Below, in pieces: positions 36,912-49,131 of a stretch of 64,000 bases of DNA (positions within the stretch are counted from its first letter, which is position 1; each line of letters opens with the position of its first letter). The notes beneath the pieces were generated by a model. That model searched no databases, was not told where the DNA came from, and saw only the letters and a list, made by a program, of their open reading frames with translations. The translations under genes and the position numbers were made by a program. This DNA comes from Dromaius novaehollandiae (taxonomy: Eukaryota > Chordata > Aves > Casuariiformes > Dromaiidae), in the NCBI RefSeq assembly GCF_036370855.1, contig NC_088099.1, positions 76,177,218-76,241,217 on the forward strand, written 5' to 3'.

Positions 36912-39497
36912 GTAATACCCCCGGCGGCACCCAGCGGGGCTCCCCGCACAGGCGCAGCGTGGCCGCCCCCGCCCCGGCGGTCGGCCGGCACAGCAGCCCA
37001 CGCGTGCGCGTGGGGAGGCTGAACCTGAGCCGACGTGCTGCGGCTTCCCCTCGGCCCGGCGCGACGCGGCGCGGCGCTGTGCGAAGACAAAGGAGCGGCG
37101 CTGTCACCCGGGCCCGGCACCCGCGGTGGGGGTTCTGGCGGGCAGGGGATCGGCCTCTCCGGGGCCGGGGGGCACGAGGGCCCCCCGCCAGCGAGGGGAG
37201 AGTTTGTCACCGTCCCTCAGCTTTTGTTGTTCTCTTTCTTTCTCTCCGTTGTTCTCCGTACGGGCAGGTGCGCGCCAGGCACTCTCGGGGCTACCCCCCG
37301 GCCTCCCTCCCCACGGGGCTGCCATTCCTCACTTTTTCCTCCTGCCTGAGAAAGAGGGGAAATAGCCTGGAGGTACCACGTGAACGTAACCCGTCACAGC
37401 GTTTACACGGAATATTTGTTCTGTCTCCCCGTCTCTCTGGTCATGTATACAGACCCTGAGACTTAATGTAGCCTCTCCATCCTTCTCTGGTTGCTATGTA
37501 GATTCACTGTGGATGAGATGTAGACAGCAAATACTCCATTTTAAAAACATTTTTAAGGATTTCTTTCCTGTTTCGGTTCCATAGTTTATTATTTCTGCCA
37601 ATGCTATGCATAAATATGTGCTAATATAGTACAGTTTCAATGCAGATAGACTGGTTTGGTATGACAGCAGCACATTTTCTTAAATCTTGAGGGATATGGT
37701 AGGCTGAAATTTTTCTGAAGTAGAACAGAGTAAATATGTGCAATATGAAGTTTATAATCACTAGGAACACTTGTTTTTCCTCTGCAAACTAATATATTCA
37801 GATAAACTAATTTAATTTGTGGCTGAAAAATTGCTGAGAATGCCTCCTTTCTCTTTGTAAAATAACAGATTTATTTCACTAGAACGATTGCTGCTGAAAG
37901 CTGTATAAAGTGCCTTCTCCAAGGTGATGAACGCTTCTTGCACTGTGCTCAGAGCCCCCTGCTCCCATTGTCCTCAGTGAGATTTGGAGGGCAATTTGCA
38001 CTTTGGAAGGAGCTATCAGGACTTCCCAGGGGAGGGTCATAATTCTGTAAAACAGCTCTTAAGAAATGAGTGATTGGTACAGAGATGTTTTTCCCATTTA
38101 CCTTTTATAATGTGGATAATGCTGATAATGCAGGCTATCAAATTCATAAACCAGCAAACAATGTCAAAATAATTTTGCAATATAATAAATCTCACTGCTA
38201 TTCATTCCCAATATGCTTATTTGTTCTTAATTTTAGCCAGTCTTGACATCAAATATCATAGTTTGTGGTACCACAATACTATTGTTTTATTGCTTCCTGG
38301 TGTTTTTATTCTATGTGTGTGAATGTTGCGTTTATTTTTAAAGAGAGGTTAATAGGTTAATATGCCACTGGCATTAGTGGCTTACCCATCAGAGACATGT
38401 GGGTCATTAGAACATAGCAAGTGCATAAATCAATGAAATTAAATATACAAGGTTGATGAAATATATGAGGAAGTTTCTGAGATAATGTGGCATGCATGGA
38501 TACTGTTATTCTTTAGAAGCCATCATTGATAGAGGACTTTCCAACATGGAATTAGAAAGCTGCATGCTGTGTCAAAGACATTCAAAATGATTGTTCTAGT
38601 AAAAATAGGCAGAAGCAAGTATGTATGCTATGTACCTATATATGACGAGCACTGTTTTTAGTGTAACTGTAAAAATATGAAAGAATAATTTAATTCAGAA
38701 ATCGAATACTCAGGTTCTACTGCGTTAACTGTTTTGGGCAAAACTGCTGTGTCTTAGTTCTCAACATTAATTTTAAAAGAACTAACATCAACATGAAACA
38801 TTGGGGACAGATTTTCCCCTCACTTACCTCCATATAGGTTCATTAACTTTTACTGGTTAAGCTACTCCCAGCAAAAGATGAGTTTCCTGTATTTACACGT
38901 GGGGCCAGATATATTGACATTAGCACCTTTCTCAGTGGAGCACTGTCATATAGATTATTATTTATACTGAAAGTTAAACTTAAGAACACTATCAGTACTT
39001 CAAAGATTTGGACTCTCTAAATTACCTTCCATACTCAGAGAAGCAGAAAACATAATTTGTTTATTATTTTTTCATTTTAATGTTTGCATCTGGTTGATCT
39101 TCTGTCCTGGAACATTTTTTTAAACTTTTTGGGACAGTTCTTGAGGTTATAATGTCTTATCATCGCTAGATCATATAGCTACCTATAAAAACTTTACTAG
39201 TACTACTTTATTTTTCATTAAATTGTTAAGAAATTCTGAACTGTTCTTCTTGATTCCTTCAGAATATATTCCTTAAGAAAGAGCTGCTCTAATAAAAGAA
39301 CATTGCAGGGTGGAAAATACAGGCAGGTAACATGAAAGCTAAAGTAGCTTTTTAAGCCCTAATTCTCCCCTTTCTATATGCATTAGTCTCGTGTTTTGTT
39401 AAATTATGATGTGATTGCATCATCATTGGCCCTAGAAAGGACATCTAATCAAGTGATTACAGTAGGAGACAGAGACTTATATACAGCTAACTATAGT

Positions 39498-39541
39498 ATG
39501 TATGTGTGTGTGTGTATATATTATATATAGGACTATATATA
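39498..39541. repeat. (GT)n/(TA)n microsatellite
   Basis: A TATG/GT run passes into TATATA units, including the symmetric pair TATATATAG and CTATATATAG. Confidence 0.8.
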
Positions 39542-40402
39542 GTTAATTGATGATGTGGTGTTCTAAGCATTTGTTCATCGGTAGATCCATACTTTTTTAC
39601 ACTAGGTATACTGAAATAGCCCCATTTTACACAGAATGGGGAAAAAAACAGAAGTTGTTTCCTGTCTGAAAAAGAAAACGGCTAACACATCCTAGGGTTT
39701 GTGCTTTAGAGAGGTTATTTTATTCCCAGCCTTAGCTGTAGTCATCTTACGTAACATTTCTGGTATTCGCTGACTGCCTGTAAGTAAGGTGGAGTGACAC
39801 TTGCTTCTCTGCTCAGGTTACAAGACAGTCTTGTCCTTATTAAAGACTGTGAACTACAGGGGATTATTAAGCATTCTGAGTGTAAAGGTAAGCACAAAAT
39901 GTAGTTAGTTCATGAGCTCCTAATCCATCGGTACTCCCCAGAGGCACACTGCATGCGGGAATCTTCAGTTTTAGTCCAGTTGACTCCCCAGTGTGAGATA
40001 CACTCAAATCACAACTTCAGCCACAGTAGTTAGAATTTGATGAGATTGTAACTGAGCAAGTGCAGAGAATTTCAGTGAAAGTACGTGGTCTTAACACTAG
40101 TCATTGCTCAGTGCATTGGTTTGGATTTGTGTACCTGGCATTTTAATTAACAATGATATGTTTCTGCTCGTGTTTCGGTTTGCTGCTCCTTTATGTAATA
40201 CTATATGCTTGTTTATGATGATTCCATGCATCTCCTATGAGTCTCATAGGTGGTATGCTATCCCCAGTTTCTTAAACTCTTGTTGAGTAAAGTGGATAAA
40301 GATAAAATTGCTTAAAGTTAGTTTATTGAGGATTGAATGAGGTCAAAAAAAATTAACAGCACTCTCCCTTTCCTAAAATTCCTCTTCTGATAAGTGTGAA
40401 TG

Positions 40403-40447
40403 CCTTTTTTCTTTTTTTCTTCTTCTTCTTTTTTTTTTTTTTTTTTT
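40403..40447. repeat. 45-nt uninterrupted pyrimidine tract
   Basis: C and T only, with TTC units followed by a T19 run. In the sense of TMEFF1 it resembles an extended polypyrimidine tract. It may be the reverse complement of an old poly(A) tail. Confidence 0.85.
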
Positions 40448-40794
40448 GTTAACATAATCATAATAACTCTTAATAGCCTGTAGATAAAACTATATGGAAA
40501 GTACTGATTAGCACAGAAGGAAGGGAATGGATGGAAAAAGAAAAGTATCCATTCTGTGATATGGAGATGGCTGTGTGTATGATGTGCTGTTTATTGAGCC
40601 TGGAAGTATAGGCTGTCAAAAAGCTCATAAATTTTTAGACAGGAGAGCAGAGGAAGTTATATTTGAACAATCCTTAACCATATATATACTAACTCAACTT
40701 TAAATATGCTTTAGAGAAATGGTTTCTGCCATGAAAAAATTCATAGAGTAGATTAGACAAACAGAGAATGTGAAAATAGAAAAAAAAGAGAAGC

Positions 40795-40982
40795 GAGGGT
40801 TACAAAGCACTGGGACTGGTTGCCCAGAGAGATTGTGGGGTCTCCATCCTTGGAGATACTCAAAAACTGCCTGGACAGGGGCCTGGACAATGTGCTCTAG
40901 GTGATTCTGCTTGAGCAGGGGGTTTAGACTAGATGATCGCCAGAGGTCCCTTCCAACCTCAGCTGTTCTGTGATTCTGTGAA
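40795..40982 (+). mobile_element. CR1 LINE 3' end, + strand
   Basis: A 5'-truncated CR1 of about 190 bases. It begins with the terminal ORF/3' UTR segment GCACTGGGACTGGTTGCCCA (40807-40826) and contains AGAGGTCCCTTCCAACCTC (40942-40960). It ends in the CR1-type octamer tail TTCTGTGATTCTGTG (40966-40980). It lies in intron 1 in the same orientation as TMEFF1. Its 3' section is closely similar to the reverse complement of the copy at 18.2 kb. Confidence 0.95.
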
Positions 40983-42517
40983 GCAAAGCAGGAATGTTTT
41001 AAGTGGTAAGCCAACAGGAGTACAACAACCACAAGAAAAAAACATGTATTTTGATGTTTCAAAATGTAATAGGGTGAGAAGGGAAGGGTATACATCAGCA
41101 GTGGAATAAAAGTATCTTAAGACTAGGCAACAGCAGTGGTTTCTGAGGAGGGATGTGAGTGGAACATGACTGATACATAAGAAGAAAGGACTACGGAAGC
41201 AGTATGAGAAAAGATACAAAGCTGGGAATGGGAGCAAGGGACAAAGGACAAACACAGATGTATTCAAGAACTAGCCACATCATATGTTTTTGTTTTCCAA
41301 ACTTTTTTTTCTCCCCATGTAAACAGAGCTTTAGAGGAAGAAGAGTTGGGAAGGGTACAGAAGGGAGTGAGAAGATCAACAAGAGCTGGGAGAATAAGGC
41401 AGGAACATATAGTGTTGGTTGGTCTGACTATTCTCTCAACAGGAGAGAAAAATTACATTAATTGCTGATTACTGTGCACAAGTGAAGAGGGAGCAGTGAG
41501 TTCAAAGTGTGGCTACTGTCACTGTTACGGAGATGCATGAGATACCATAGAGAAGGAATGCCTCTTCTTGTCTGGTCGTTGCTTCCTGTCTACTTGCCAC
41601 CATAGATGAATCTAGTCTCATTCAGAATTTCCAAGTCTTTTTCTCCCTGGCACCTCCTGCTGAGATCATTGTCTGTTCTCCCATACGCCTGACATGCAGC
41701 AGAGGCTGTTAGATTAGTGACTCTTTTTGTAAAATGTCAGCAAGTCTGCTCTGCAGACCCTGGACCAGGGTCCCCAAACTCAGTGTCACTGGACACCAGT
41801 GCCAGTAGAAGGGGCATAGCATACACATTTCAATAAAAAAATTATCTATTCAGGTCTTGTCTGTGTTTCACTTTTAGTGGTATGTGTAACACACTTGCAC
41901 ACTAATCTCCTGATGTAATTAATGACTAGGAATTAAGAACATACCTTCTGCATTTTGTCTGTGGACAAAGTGGAGAGCTCCCTTGTCTGTGGAAAGCAGT
42001 GCGCTTGCTCAGTGTTTGACAGCTTGTGGGAATCATAGGAAGTGGCAAAACTGAGGTCAGAATGGCTAAATCAAAGTAATACACTCCCTTAGTAGGAAAT
42101 CATCTTTACTACACTTTTCTCCTCAGCCTATACTAACACTGCTTCCTTCAAAAGGATTTAACATTCGTAGAATAATCTGGGTAGAAAAAACATTGAGAAT
42201 TTTTCAAAAAGTAAGTGCTAAAAATTAAACAAGCAAGAATTTGCTAGGGTTAGAAGTACAACGCCTGGGACATAAGCTCTAAGTGCCTAAGGGAACAGTT
42301 TTCCGCAGAGAAGCTTATTCAATTACCTTTGTGAGGGTTTCTTAGAAGCACCTAAGATATGTCAGCATTGAAGAGAAGGCATACTTTCAAAAATACTATC
42401 TATATTTATTGGTAAATTACAGTTTTAGGGTTCAAACCAGAATAAAATGTCACTGTTTTAAAGCACGTTACCATATGTGCTAGCTGTAGTTGAAAACTTC
42501 ACCTTTTTCCTTAGGAT

Positions 42518-42553
42518 GAGGGAAAAAAAAAAAAAAAAAGAAGAAGAAAGAGG
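42518..42553. repeat. 36-nt purine tract (A-rich)
   Basis: GAGGG followed by an A17 run and (GAA)n units, purines only. Confidence 0.85.
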
Positions 42554-42916
42554 TGTAGAATTGGTCACACCTGTGAGGAGAAGGCTTAAGTTTAAGAGTA
42601 GGCTTGACTAAACAGAGTTTCATATACACTCTTTCCTCACTATTGGCTCCCATGTTGTCTGAAGTGCGGGTCCAGACTGTCTCCACTGTGATGGGGAAGA
42701 GAAGAGCATGTGTAGCTCACTCAGTCCTGCCTGTGCCCAATCCATCTGGTACATATGAGCATGAATTTGGGCTAATATTATCCTGAGGCATGGCCCTTTG
42801 CAGCTGGTCTGTACCTGAGCTCATGGTGACTGTGTGATCCAGAATCAGATGTGGCCTCAAGACTCGGTCTTAACTGTTCTTCATCTTAACTGCTGGAACA
42901 GACATACCTTTTGTGA

Positions 42917-42952
42917 TTTTTCTTTTTTTTTTTTTTCTTTTTTTTTTTTTTT
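42917..42952. repeat. 36-nt pyrimidine tract (T-rich)
   Basis: A T-rich run with two single C interruptions. It lies about 360 bases from the A-rich tract at 42518, in the opposite sense. Confidence 0.85.
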
Positions 42953-45900
42953 GGTGAGGATTAAGGGTTTGGGTTGGTGGGTGGGGTTATATTTGTTTGT
43001 GGAAAGTATTGGCAAGAGAATGTCCCTTCTGTACCAAGACTTCTCTTGTAATTCCCATTAAAGGGAAAATAAGAAGTGTCTTTATTAAGAACAGTATGGC
43101 CCTTTTATTGCTGTTGATGTAAAGAGAAGTATTTTGTACTTGCAGCTTGATGGCTTTCTTCTAGAGCTGACAGTTGACTGGGTAAAGGGAAGAGTTAATA
43201 TTTACTTGGATTCTAAAAAACCAGTGGTGCTTAAGGTCTTTGAGTAAAGAAGTATGAAAGCAGAGAATCCCATAGATGTTGACAAGAGGCTGGATTTACT
43301 TTTTACTTCTAACGAGATTATCACGTTCCCCCATTGATCAGTAAACTAAAAGTGCTTTTGACTTTTCTAGCCTGTGGAGTCTGTTTGCAAAGCAGGTAGT
43401 AGCAGTAGTTCCTAGGATAATGATAGTTGCAGCATTTGGGAAGAAGAAACATTTGAGCACCAAGAATGTTGAAAAAGGATATATTTTTCTGACTCTAAAA
43501 GTTTCTAGGCTTGTCTTTGTCCTCCTTAACAATCCCTACAGATACTGTAGGGTGAGAAGTAAGATGGAGGACATTTTGACATTTTTGAGGTGAAAGCTTT
43601 TATTTTTGTAAACAGTCTATAAAATTCAATCAAGCTGAAAACCAAGGAAGTTCTATGTAAAATATTCTTTAAAAAAGCATTCTATCATAAGAATAGCTTT
43701 AGATAATAAGAAAATTATAATTAAATCATCTACTGTAAACTAAATAATCCTCTCTAATCTTATTGCTGTAGTATATTCTTAGATCATGTTAAAATTCTAA
43801 CAGAATTTAGAAATACAGAGAAACCTAGCATAGTTGCTAGAAGAATTCTGTTCTTGCTGACTGAGTTACATCTAAAAACCTGGCTGACTAGGGGTTGTGA
43901 GTCTGAATATACTCTGGATGCATTTACACATATATTTTTTGAAGTGAATTTCTCTGTTTAAGATAGCAATTTAATGATATGCTGATATCACCATTCAATT
44001 TGTAGGTTACTGTAAAACTGCATCACTGGTCATAGTGTGGTTTCATAAAGAGGCAGTGTTAAACCAGTGATTTCAGGATTTATTTTAGAATAATTTAAAT
44101 GTTAATTATACAAGAAATTTCTAAGGACTGAAAAGTCAACATTTTTCCAATAATAGATTATGCGTTGTACTACAGCAACAATGTTTAAAGGAGCTGGTTC
44201 AAAATAAAATTAAATCCTTGTAATACCTCTCCCCTAGCTTGGTATTAAAAATAAATTTATTTGTAATTGTAGTCTTAAAACACAGACATTATGTAACCAT
44301 GTTCAAGCTGGCAGGATTCTCATCCACACTTTAAAAATAGTGCTAACTAAGACCAGCAGGAAAACCTGAAAATAAATGAGAAGAAAATCAGGAGCAAGAC
44401 TGAACTGTCAGTATTTTTTCCAAAGGGACCTGGCTTCTTTCTCTGGTTACCAGATCATCCCTTAGTAAGTTTGTACCAGACTGAGACCTTGCTAGTTACC
44501 TGTATGCACCTATGGTTTAAAAAGGTGCAAATGCACTTTGCCTTAATAGAACTCATAGATCGTCATAGAACATCAGATACAACTGAAGAAAAGAATAGGT
44601 GCAGTATATCTGACAGAAGAAGAAGGATGGACACGGGCTGTGTTCAGTATGTGAAATGGCTCTTCTCAAGTGTGGTCTGGAGGCCAGTGTGCTCCTGAAA
44701 TCTGACTCCGTGCAGCTGCAAAGCCTCCTAGGCAGCCTGATTTCAGCTACCTGACTTTTTGGCAGGTGAAGTCTGAGTCCTTCAAGGAAAAACCCTGGGA
44801 TGTCTCCTCTGCCTTATACCAGTCACAGGAAAGCAATGTGAAAGCAGACGGGCTAAATGGAGATGGTTGGGTGAGCCAGAGATCTAGATCCGGGCAATGG
44901 CTGGTTTGTCTGCCCTCGGGTGTGCTGCAGTGTGTTCAGGATGAACATGAAATGCCTAACTTTGGGAGTTCCACCTGCTTCACCCTAGATGCAGCCCTGA
45001 TTGCTTCCCAGACTGACATTTTCCAACCCAGTTTCACCAGGTTGACATATTCAGCACTTACCTACTGCTGGCCAAAAAAAGCTGTTTTAGAAGTTCTTAA
45101 GAGTTCTCTGATAATTCTTGTGAACACCGCATATGATGATGTAAGAAGAAACAGACAGCACAGAATGAAATCATGCTGTCACATCTACCTGCACTGGACT
45201 ATATAAAACCAAATGTAAATGCACACATTTCAGCAGTGTCTGAGCTGTTGCTCTGTTGCTTAAGCCTGAAGCTCACAGAGGAGTTTGTTTTATAAGTGTT
45301 TTACTTGCTCTCCTATTCAGAGACTGTCACTGCCAGCATGGTTTCACACGTAACTACAACAAATAAGAGATCAGGTAGGCATCATTTGCAGGAGGTGCTG
45401 AACTTCCTTTAAAATTTTAATACAAACAAAAAACTTAACAAATGCAGCATAAAAGCTTGAGATCTGGGCCATCTGGAGGTGTCAGTAAATATGCAGAAAA
45501 TGCCCAGAATAGACTGGGCATCCAAAATGTGATGCTTTTGAAAATGTAGGTTTTAATTCTTAATGTGTCATAAGCCACAAGATCAAGATATAAAGTCTGT
45601 AGCTGATTCATGGAGACATATCAAACAGTGCAACTTGATACCAAACAGAGATTTCAGTAAAAAGTTTCCTAAAATGTTGTGGCTTGACAGCAGTTTGTTA
45701 CTTTAAAACTTAGGGAAGCACTGATCTAATTCAGTGTTTACATTTTGCTGATTAGCATCCACTCTGATTGTGTACCTTCTTTAGCTGATCCCTGGGGGAG
45801 AGGCAGAGGTCAGTGTATTGTGCCAAACGTGTTCTCCAGGGCAGAGGAAAGCATCAGAAAATCCTTAGGTTAAAAAGATCCCCCTAAGCAACAGTTCCAC

Positions 45901-46033
45901 ATGTAGTGGACGGCAGATGGACTGCTACTTTCCTAAAGTGTTGTGTTCTCCAGTAGATTTTCTTTTATCCTCCATTTCTCACAGAAAGTTTACCTAGAGA
46001 ATTCTTCAAGGCAGAGTTTCTTTTTCCTGTCTT

Positions 46034-46035
<2 letters not shown>

Positions 46036-46063
<28 letters not shown>
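46036..46063. repeat. T28 homopolymer
   Basis: An uninterrupted run of 28 T. On the - strand it reads as a long A run, as at the 3' end of a retroposed transcript, but no parent gene is recognisable next to it. Confidence 0.85.
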
Positions 46064-46066
<3 letters not shown>

Positions 46067-46879
46067 TAGAAGTGCCATTTCAAAGTTATAAAAGCTAAAC
46101 AAAAATAGGCAGGCTTATGTTAAGGTTATGGAAATCTTTTTTTATACAAAACATAGTTTGGGAAGGCAGTTTCTTTCATGGTGTTTCTTCTCTGGTTAAG
46201 TGCAATGGATGTTCTTTTGTTTGTTTGTCCAGACATTTATGTTTAAAATAAACGTCTTTGTGAAACTAGCTATATGTGTTTGAAAGGTGCAAAATTTGTT
46301 TCTGAGCTGGAAAGAGAGTACTTTTTCATGTCAGAATGTAGTGCTTGTGCTAAGTATAAAATAAAGGTTTGGCTAGAAAGCACAAAGAACAACTGCCTAA
46401 TATTTACAGAGGGGTATTTTGGTTGTAGTGAGAAGAGATATATCATTACCTGAATGCTCTTTGTTAAAACCTCTATCCAGAATATAGAAGAGTTATCCAG
46501 ATGAGAGAACACAACCTCCACATTTGCATGTGATATTCAGGCTCCTGGCCGGGCAAAGAGGAATAGTGGAACCAGACATTTGAGTGTTTTGGGTGATCTA
46601 TCTAGCAGATGGTAAATGCAGTCCAATGTAAAAAATTAGTCTGGGAGCAAGGAATCAATCATCCAGCACGCTGGTGGGGAAAGGGATTTGGGAGTTATAG
46701 CAGAAAAATTAATGAGCTAGCAAACCATTGCTGAAAAAAAGATACTACACTGTGATAAAATAGTCCTCACACAGAAGACAAAAGAGATGAACATAATGCT
46801 TTATTAGACACTTGATAAAGCTAATCTAGAGCAGTGCATTAGATATCAAAAAACTAATAGTGTTTGAACAAAATGATTA

Positions 46880-46945
46880 AATAGTTCAATATCAAAATCT
46901 GAAAGTGAAATAAATAGTTCAGTATCAAAATCTGAAAGCGAAATA
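46880..46945. repeat. 33-bp tandem duplication (two copies)
   Basis: Unit 1 (46880-46912) and unit 2 (46913-46945) are directly adjacent, both 33 bp, and differ at only two positions (A/G and T/C transitions). Each unit begins AATAGTTCA and ends GAAATA. The duplication is fairly recent, or has been conserved, relative to the surrounding sequence. Confidence 0.9.
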
Positions 46946-47358
46946 GTTAATTTAGATAAGAGAAGTTTTTTATTGCCTTCTCATTTGTTTCCTGAATAGA
47001 TAGGCTGTTGTGTCCTAGAATATAGATTATTAAAAGTGATTCCTATATTCTTAATATTCTATATTACTTATTAATATGCTATATTAATACACATATTTCT
47101 ATACTATTTAAAGTCGCAGTACTGTGCATTCAGATTTACCTAATGAAAGACGGATTATAAGACACTAACATTAGCTTTATGCAATAATTAAAAGGCTTTT
47201 AAAATGTGTCCCTTGCCCCTTTCTGTTTCTCAGGCTACAAGAGATCAACATAGTTCCACTCCATAGTTCCACAACCAAAATCTCTTAATGACTTTTTTCT
47301 GATTTTTCATGGGAAGCCATGAGACTAAGAAACAGTGGCCTCTGTGCTCATTTTTCAC

Positions 47359-47390
<32 letters not shown>

Positions 47391-47391
47391 T
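47359..47391. repeat. (TA)7 followed by T19
   Basis: Seven TA units are followed by a run of 19 T. It is a compound microsatellite in intron 1. Confidence 0.85.
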
Positions 47392-49105
47392 AAATAAGGA
47401 TTAGGTGGAGGTTAGGTTCTTTGAGAAGCGCTGCCATATATGGGCTGCTTTTGCAGGGAGGAAAGAGAACAAACAGCAGAATCTAGCCGTGCTGCTGTGT
47501 GGTGTCTGCACAGGTGGAAAAAAAATGGCTATGCATCCCAGCTAAAGCCTGAGGCAGCAAAGTTACTTCTGTGATTAGCTGAAAGGAGTAGGTTGCTGAA
47601 AGGAATGAATTGGAAAGCATCTTCCACTTGCAGAAAGCTACATGGAACTGCTGCTGTGTGTCCTCAGCAGGTAACCAGTTTTATTTCTGAAAAAAGCTAG
47701 TGAGATAGGAAACCTAAATACTATACTATACTCCAATTTTTGCTCGGTTTTTTGTTTTGTTTGGGATTTGGTGAGGTTTTTCTTTTTGGTAGGCTGGTGA
47801 AGAGCTAGTGAAGTATACAACAAAAATTTTGAGTGTCCCTGTGAATGATATAAATGTAATTGCTAAATACTCCTGATAATTTTTTTTTTTTCTTCATTGA
47901 CTTAGAATTTCCTATCTGGACTTTTTTTTAATGATTCCTGGAGAAAGCTTCCTACAAAAACAGGTTAAAAGAGTTGACTGTCTGAGTGATATCCACTATC
48001 CAAGAAGACTTCTCAGTGCTAACCGGCGTTGAAAATCAACAGAAGCTCCCAGATCACAGTCCCTGTGAAAAACAGATTTTTCTATGTACAGAGTAAGCAA
48101 TAAGAACCTGCATAAAGCACTACGAATTCAGCTTGTAGAAACACTGAATAATTTTCCATAGACTTACAAGAGCTGCAGCAATGCCCATGTCAAAGAGAGG
48201 GACTGGGTTGCCTGATTAGACTCAAAGTTCCTTGATTCTCTACTATAACCCAGGTAATAGTGCTTAACTGATGACAATTAGAAAGTCTCCCTCAAGAGCT
48301 GTGAGCTGAGTAGGCACATTTCGCATCATGTATGGTAACTGGGCTCCTCAGCTCCAGGAACTGCAGGGAAAACAACAAATGAGCTGGCTAATCTGGCATC
48401 ACATTTGCTGAGGGAATCCCCAACAGGGAACAGTGAATAATTCTCATCTACTTTGTACTGCATGAGTGGGTAGCACAATGGGAACATATCAGAGTGAGGA
48501 ATATATTTGAAGGAGTGGTGGCCTTTTGTCTGCATTTTAAATAATGCGTCTTTCTTAGTCCAAAATGTTGGGTATCACAGGACTATTCACTTTGTCTAAG
48601 TTGCCTATTTAGTGGTCTGCAGAGATATCATGAGCTCTGAGAGGGCTGGAGTTCCTTGGTTCTTTGTATTTGTAAAACTGGTGGTTTTACCAGGTGCTGC
48701 ACTAGCCACAGCTGAAAATAGATAATGAGGCACATGAACATACATTAGGATATAGATTCTGTGCTGTAGCATGACTATAAATTCACAAATCCCTAGAAAA
48801 TCCTTTTGAGACTATCAAAGGTGGTTAGCAGAAGCTTTGGGAATCCTATTTCTCCTTGTATTTCAGTAAGGATAAACAAGCAGGTAAAATGGAATTATTA
48901 GCTATAGATTTTGCTGACAAGAATCTGTATAGGAGGAAAACATGCTTCAGTAAGCTGAACAGCTTCTCAGTGGAGGTTTGTTTTTTAAAAGTGTAATGCA
49001 GTTCTTAAAGTTTAAAACAAACAAAACTTATAACACAGATCTTTCCTGGTCTGTGACTTACTGGAATTATTAGAATTCATTAAGCAATCTGAATGATCTA
49101 CTAGG

Positions 49106-49131
49106 GTTTTGTTTGTTTGTTTGTTTGTTTT
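49106..49131. repeat. (GTTT)n microsatellite
   Basis: About five GTTT units in a row. It is the complementary class of the (AAAC)n run at 33.9 kb. Confidence 0.8.

Larger units (their letters stand above)
35976..37350 (+). promoter_or_regulatory. TMEFF1: CpG island / TMEFF1 promoter region
   Basis: G+C content and CpG frequency rise abruptly here and fall again after about 37.35 kb, the only such island in the window. It surrounds the first TMEFF1 coding exon, as CpG-island promoters of vertebrate genes do. Visible elements include a perfect E-box CACGTG at 36288-36293, GC-rich triplet runs, CCCCGCCCC-type GC boxes just inside intron 1 (about 36965-36976), and an NRF1-like GCGTGCGCG at about 37002-37010. 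No convincing TATA box lies upstream, so dispersed initiation is likely. The exact transcription start cannot be read from the sequence. Long open frames on both strands inside the island are a by-product of high GC (few stop codons). Confidence 0.85.
37351..40794. other. intronic DNA, nothing recognised
   Basis: AT-rich sequence downstream of the CpG island with no recognisable exon or dispersed repeat. It contains the microsatellite at 39498-39541 and the pyrimidine tract at 40403-40447. Confidence 0.55.

Noticed and set aside
35970..37325. Several - strand open frames of 70-235 codons in the CpG island
   Set aside because: They are rich in A, G, P and R and are shadows of GC-rich promoter DNA. 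No domain is visible, and there is no sign of a divergent gene beyond the open frames themselves.
36599..37459. 286-codon + strand open frame through TMEFF1 exon 1
   Set aside because: Only 36722-36911 is taken as coding. The frame runs upstream without an ATG of good context and continues past a consensus donor at 36912 because high G+C removes stop codons. The part after the donor has no resemblance to TMEFF1.
41756..41772. 17-bp odd palindrome GACCCTGGACCAGGGTC
   Set aside because: It is a perfect dyad but short enough to occur by chance in 64 kb, and no context supports a function.
44766..45206. 146-codon open frame on the + strand in intron 1
   Set aside because: It is the longest frame outside the CpG island, but no domain, signal peptide, membrane segment or family resemblance is visible. 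It lies in a 13-kb stretch without other coding signs. Chance occurrence is the best reading.
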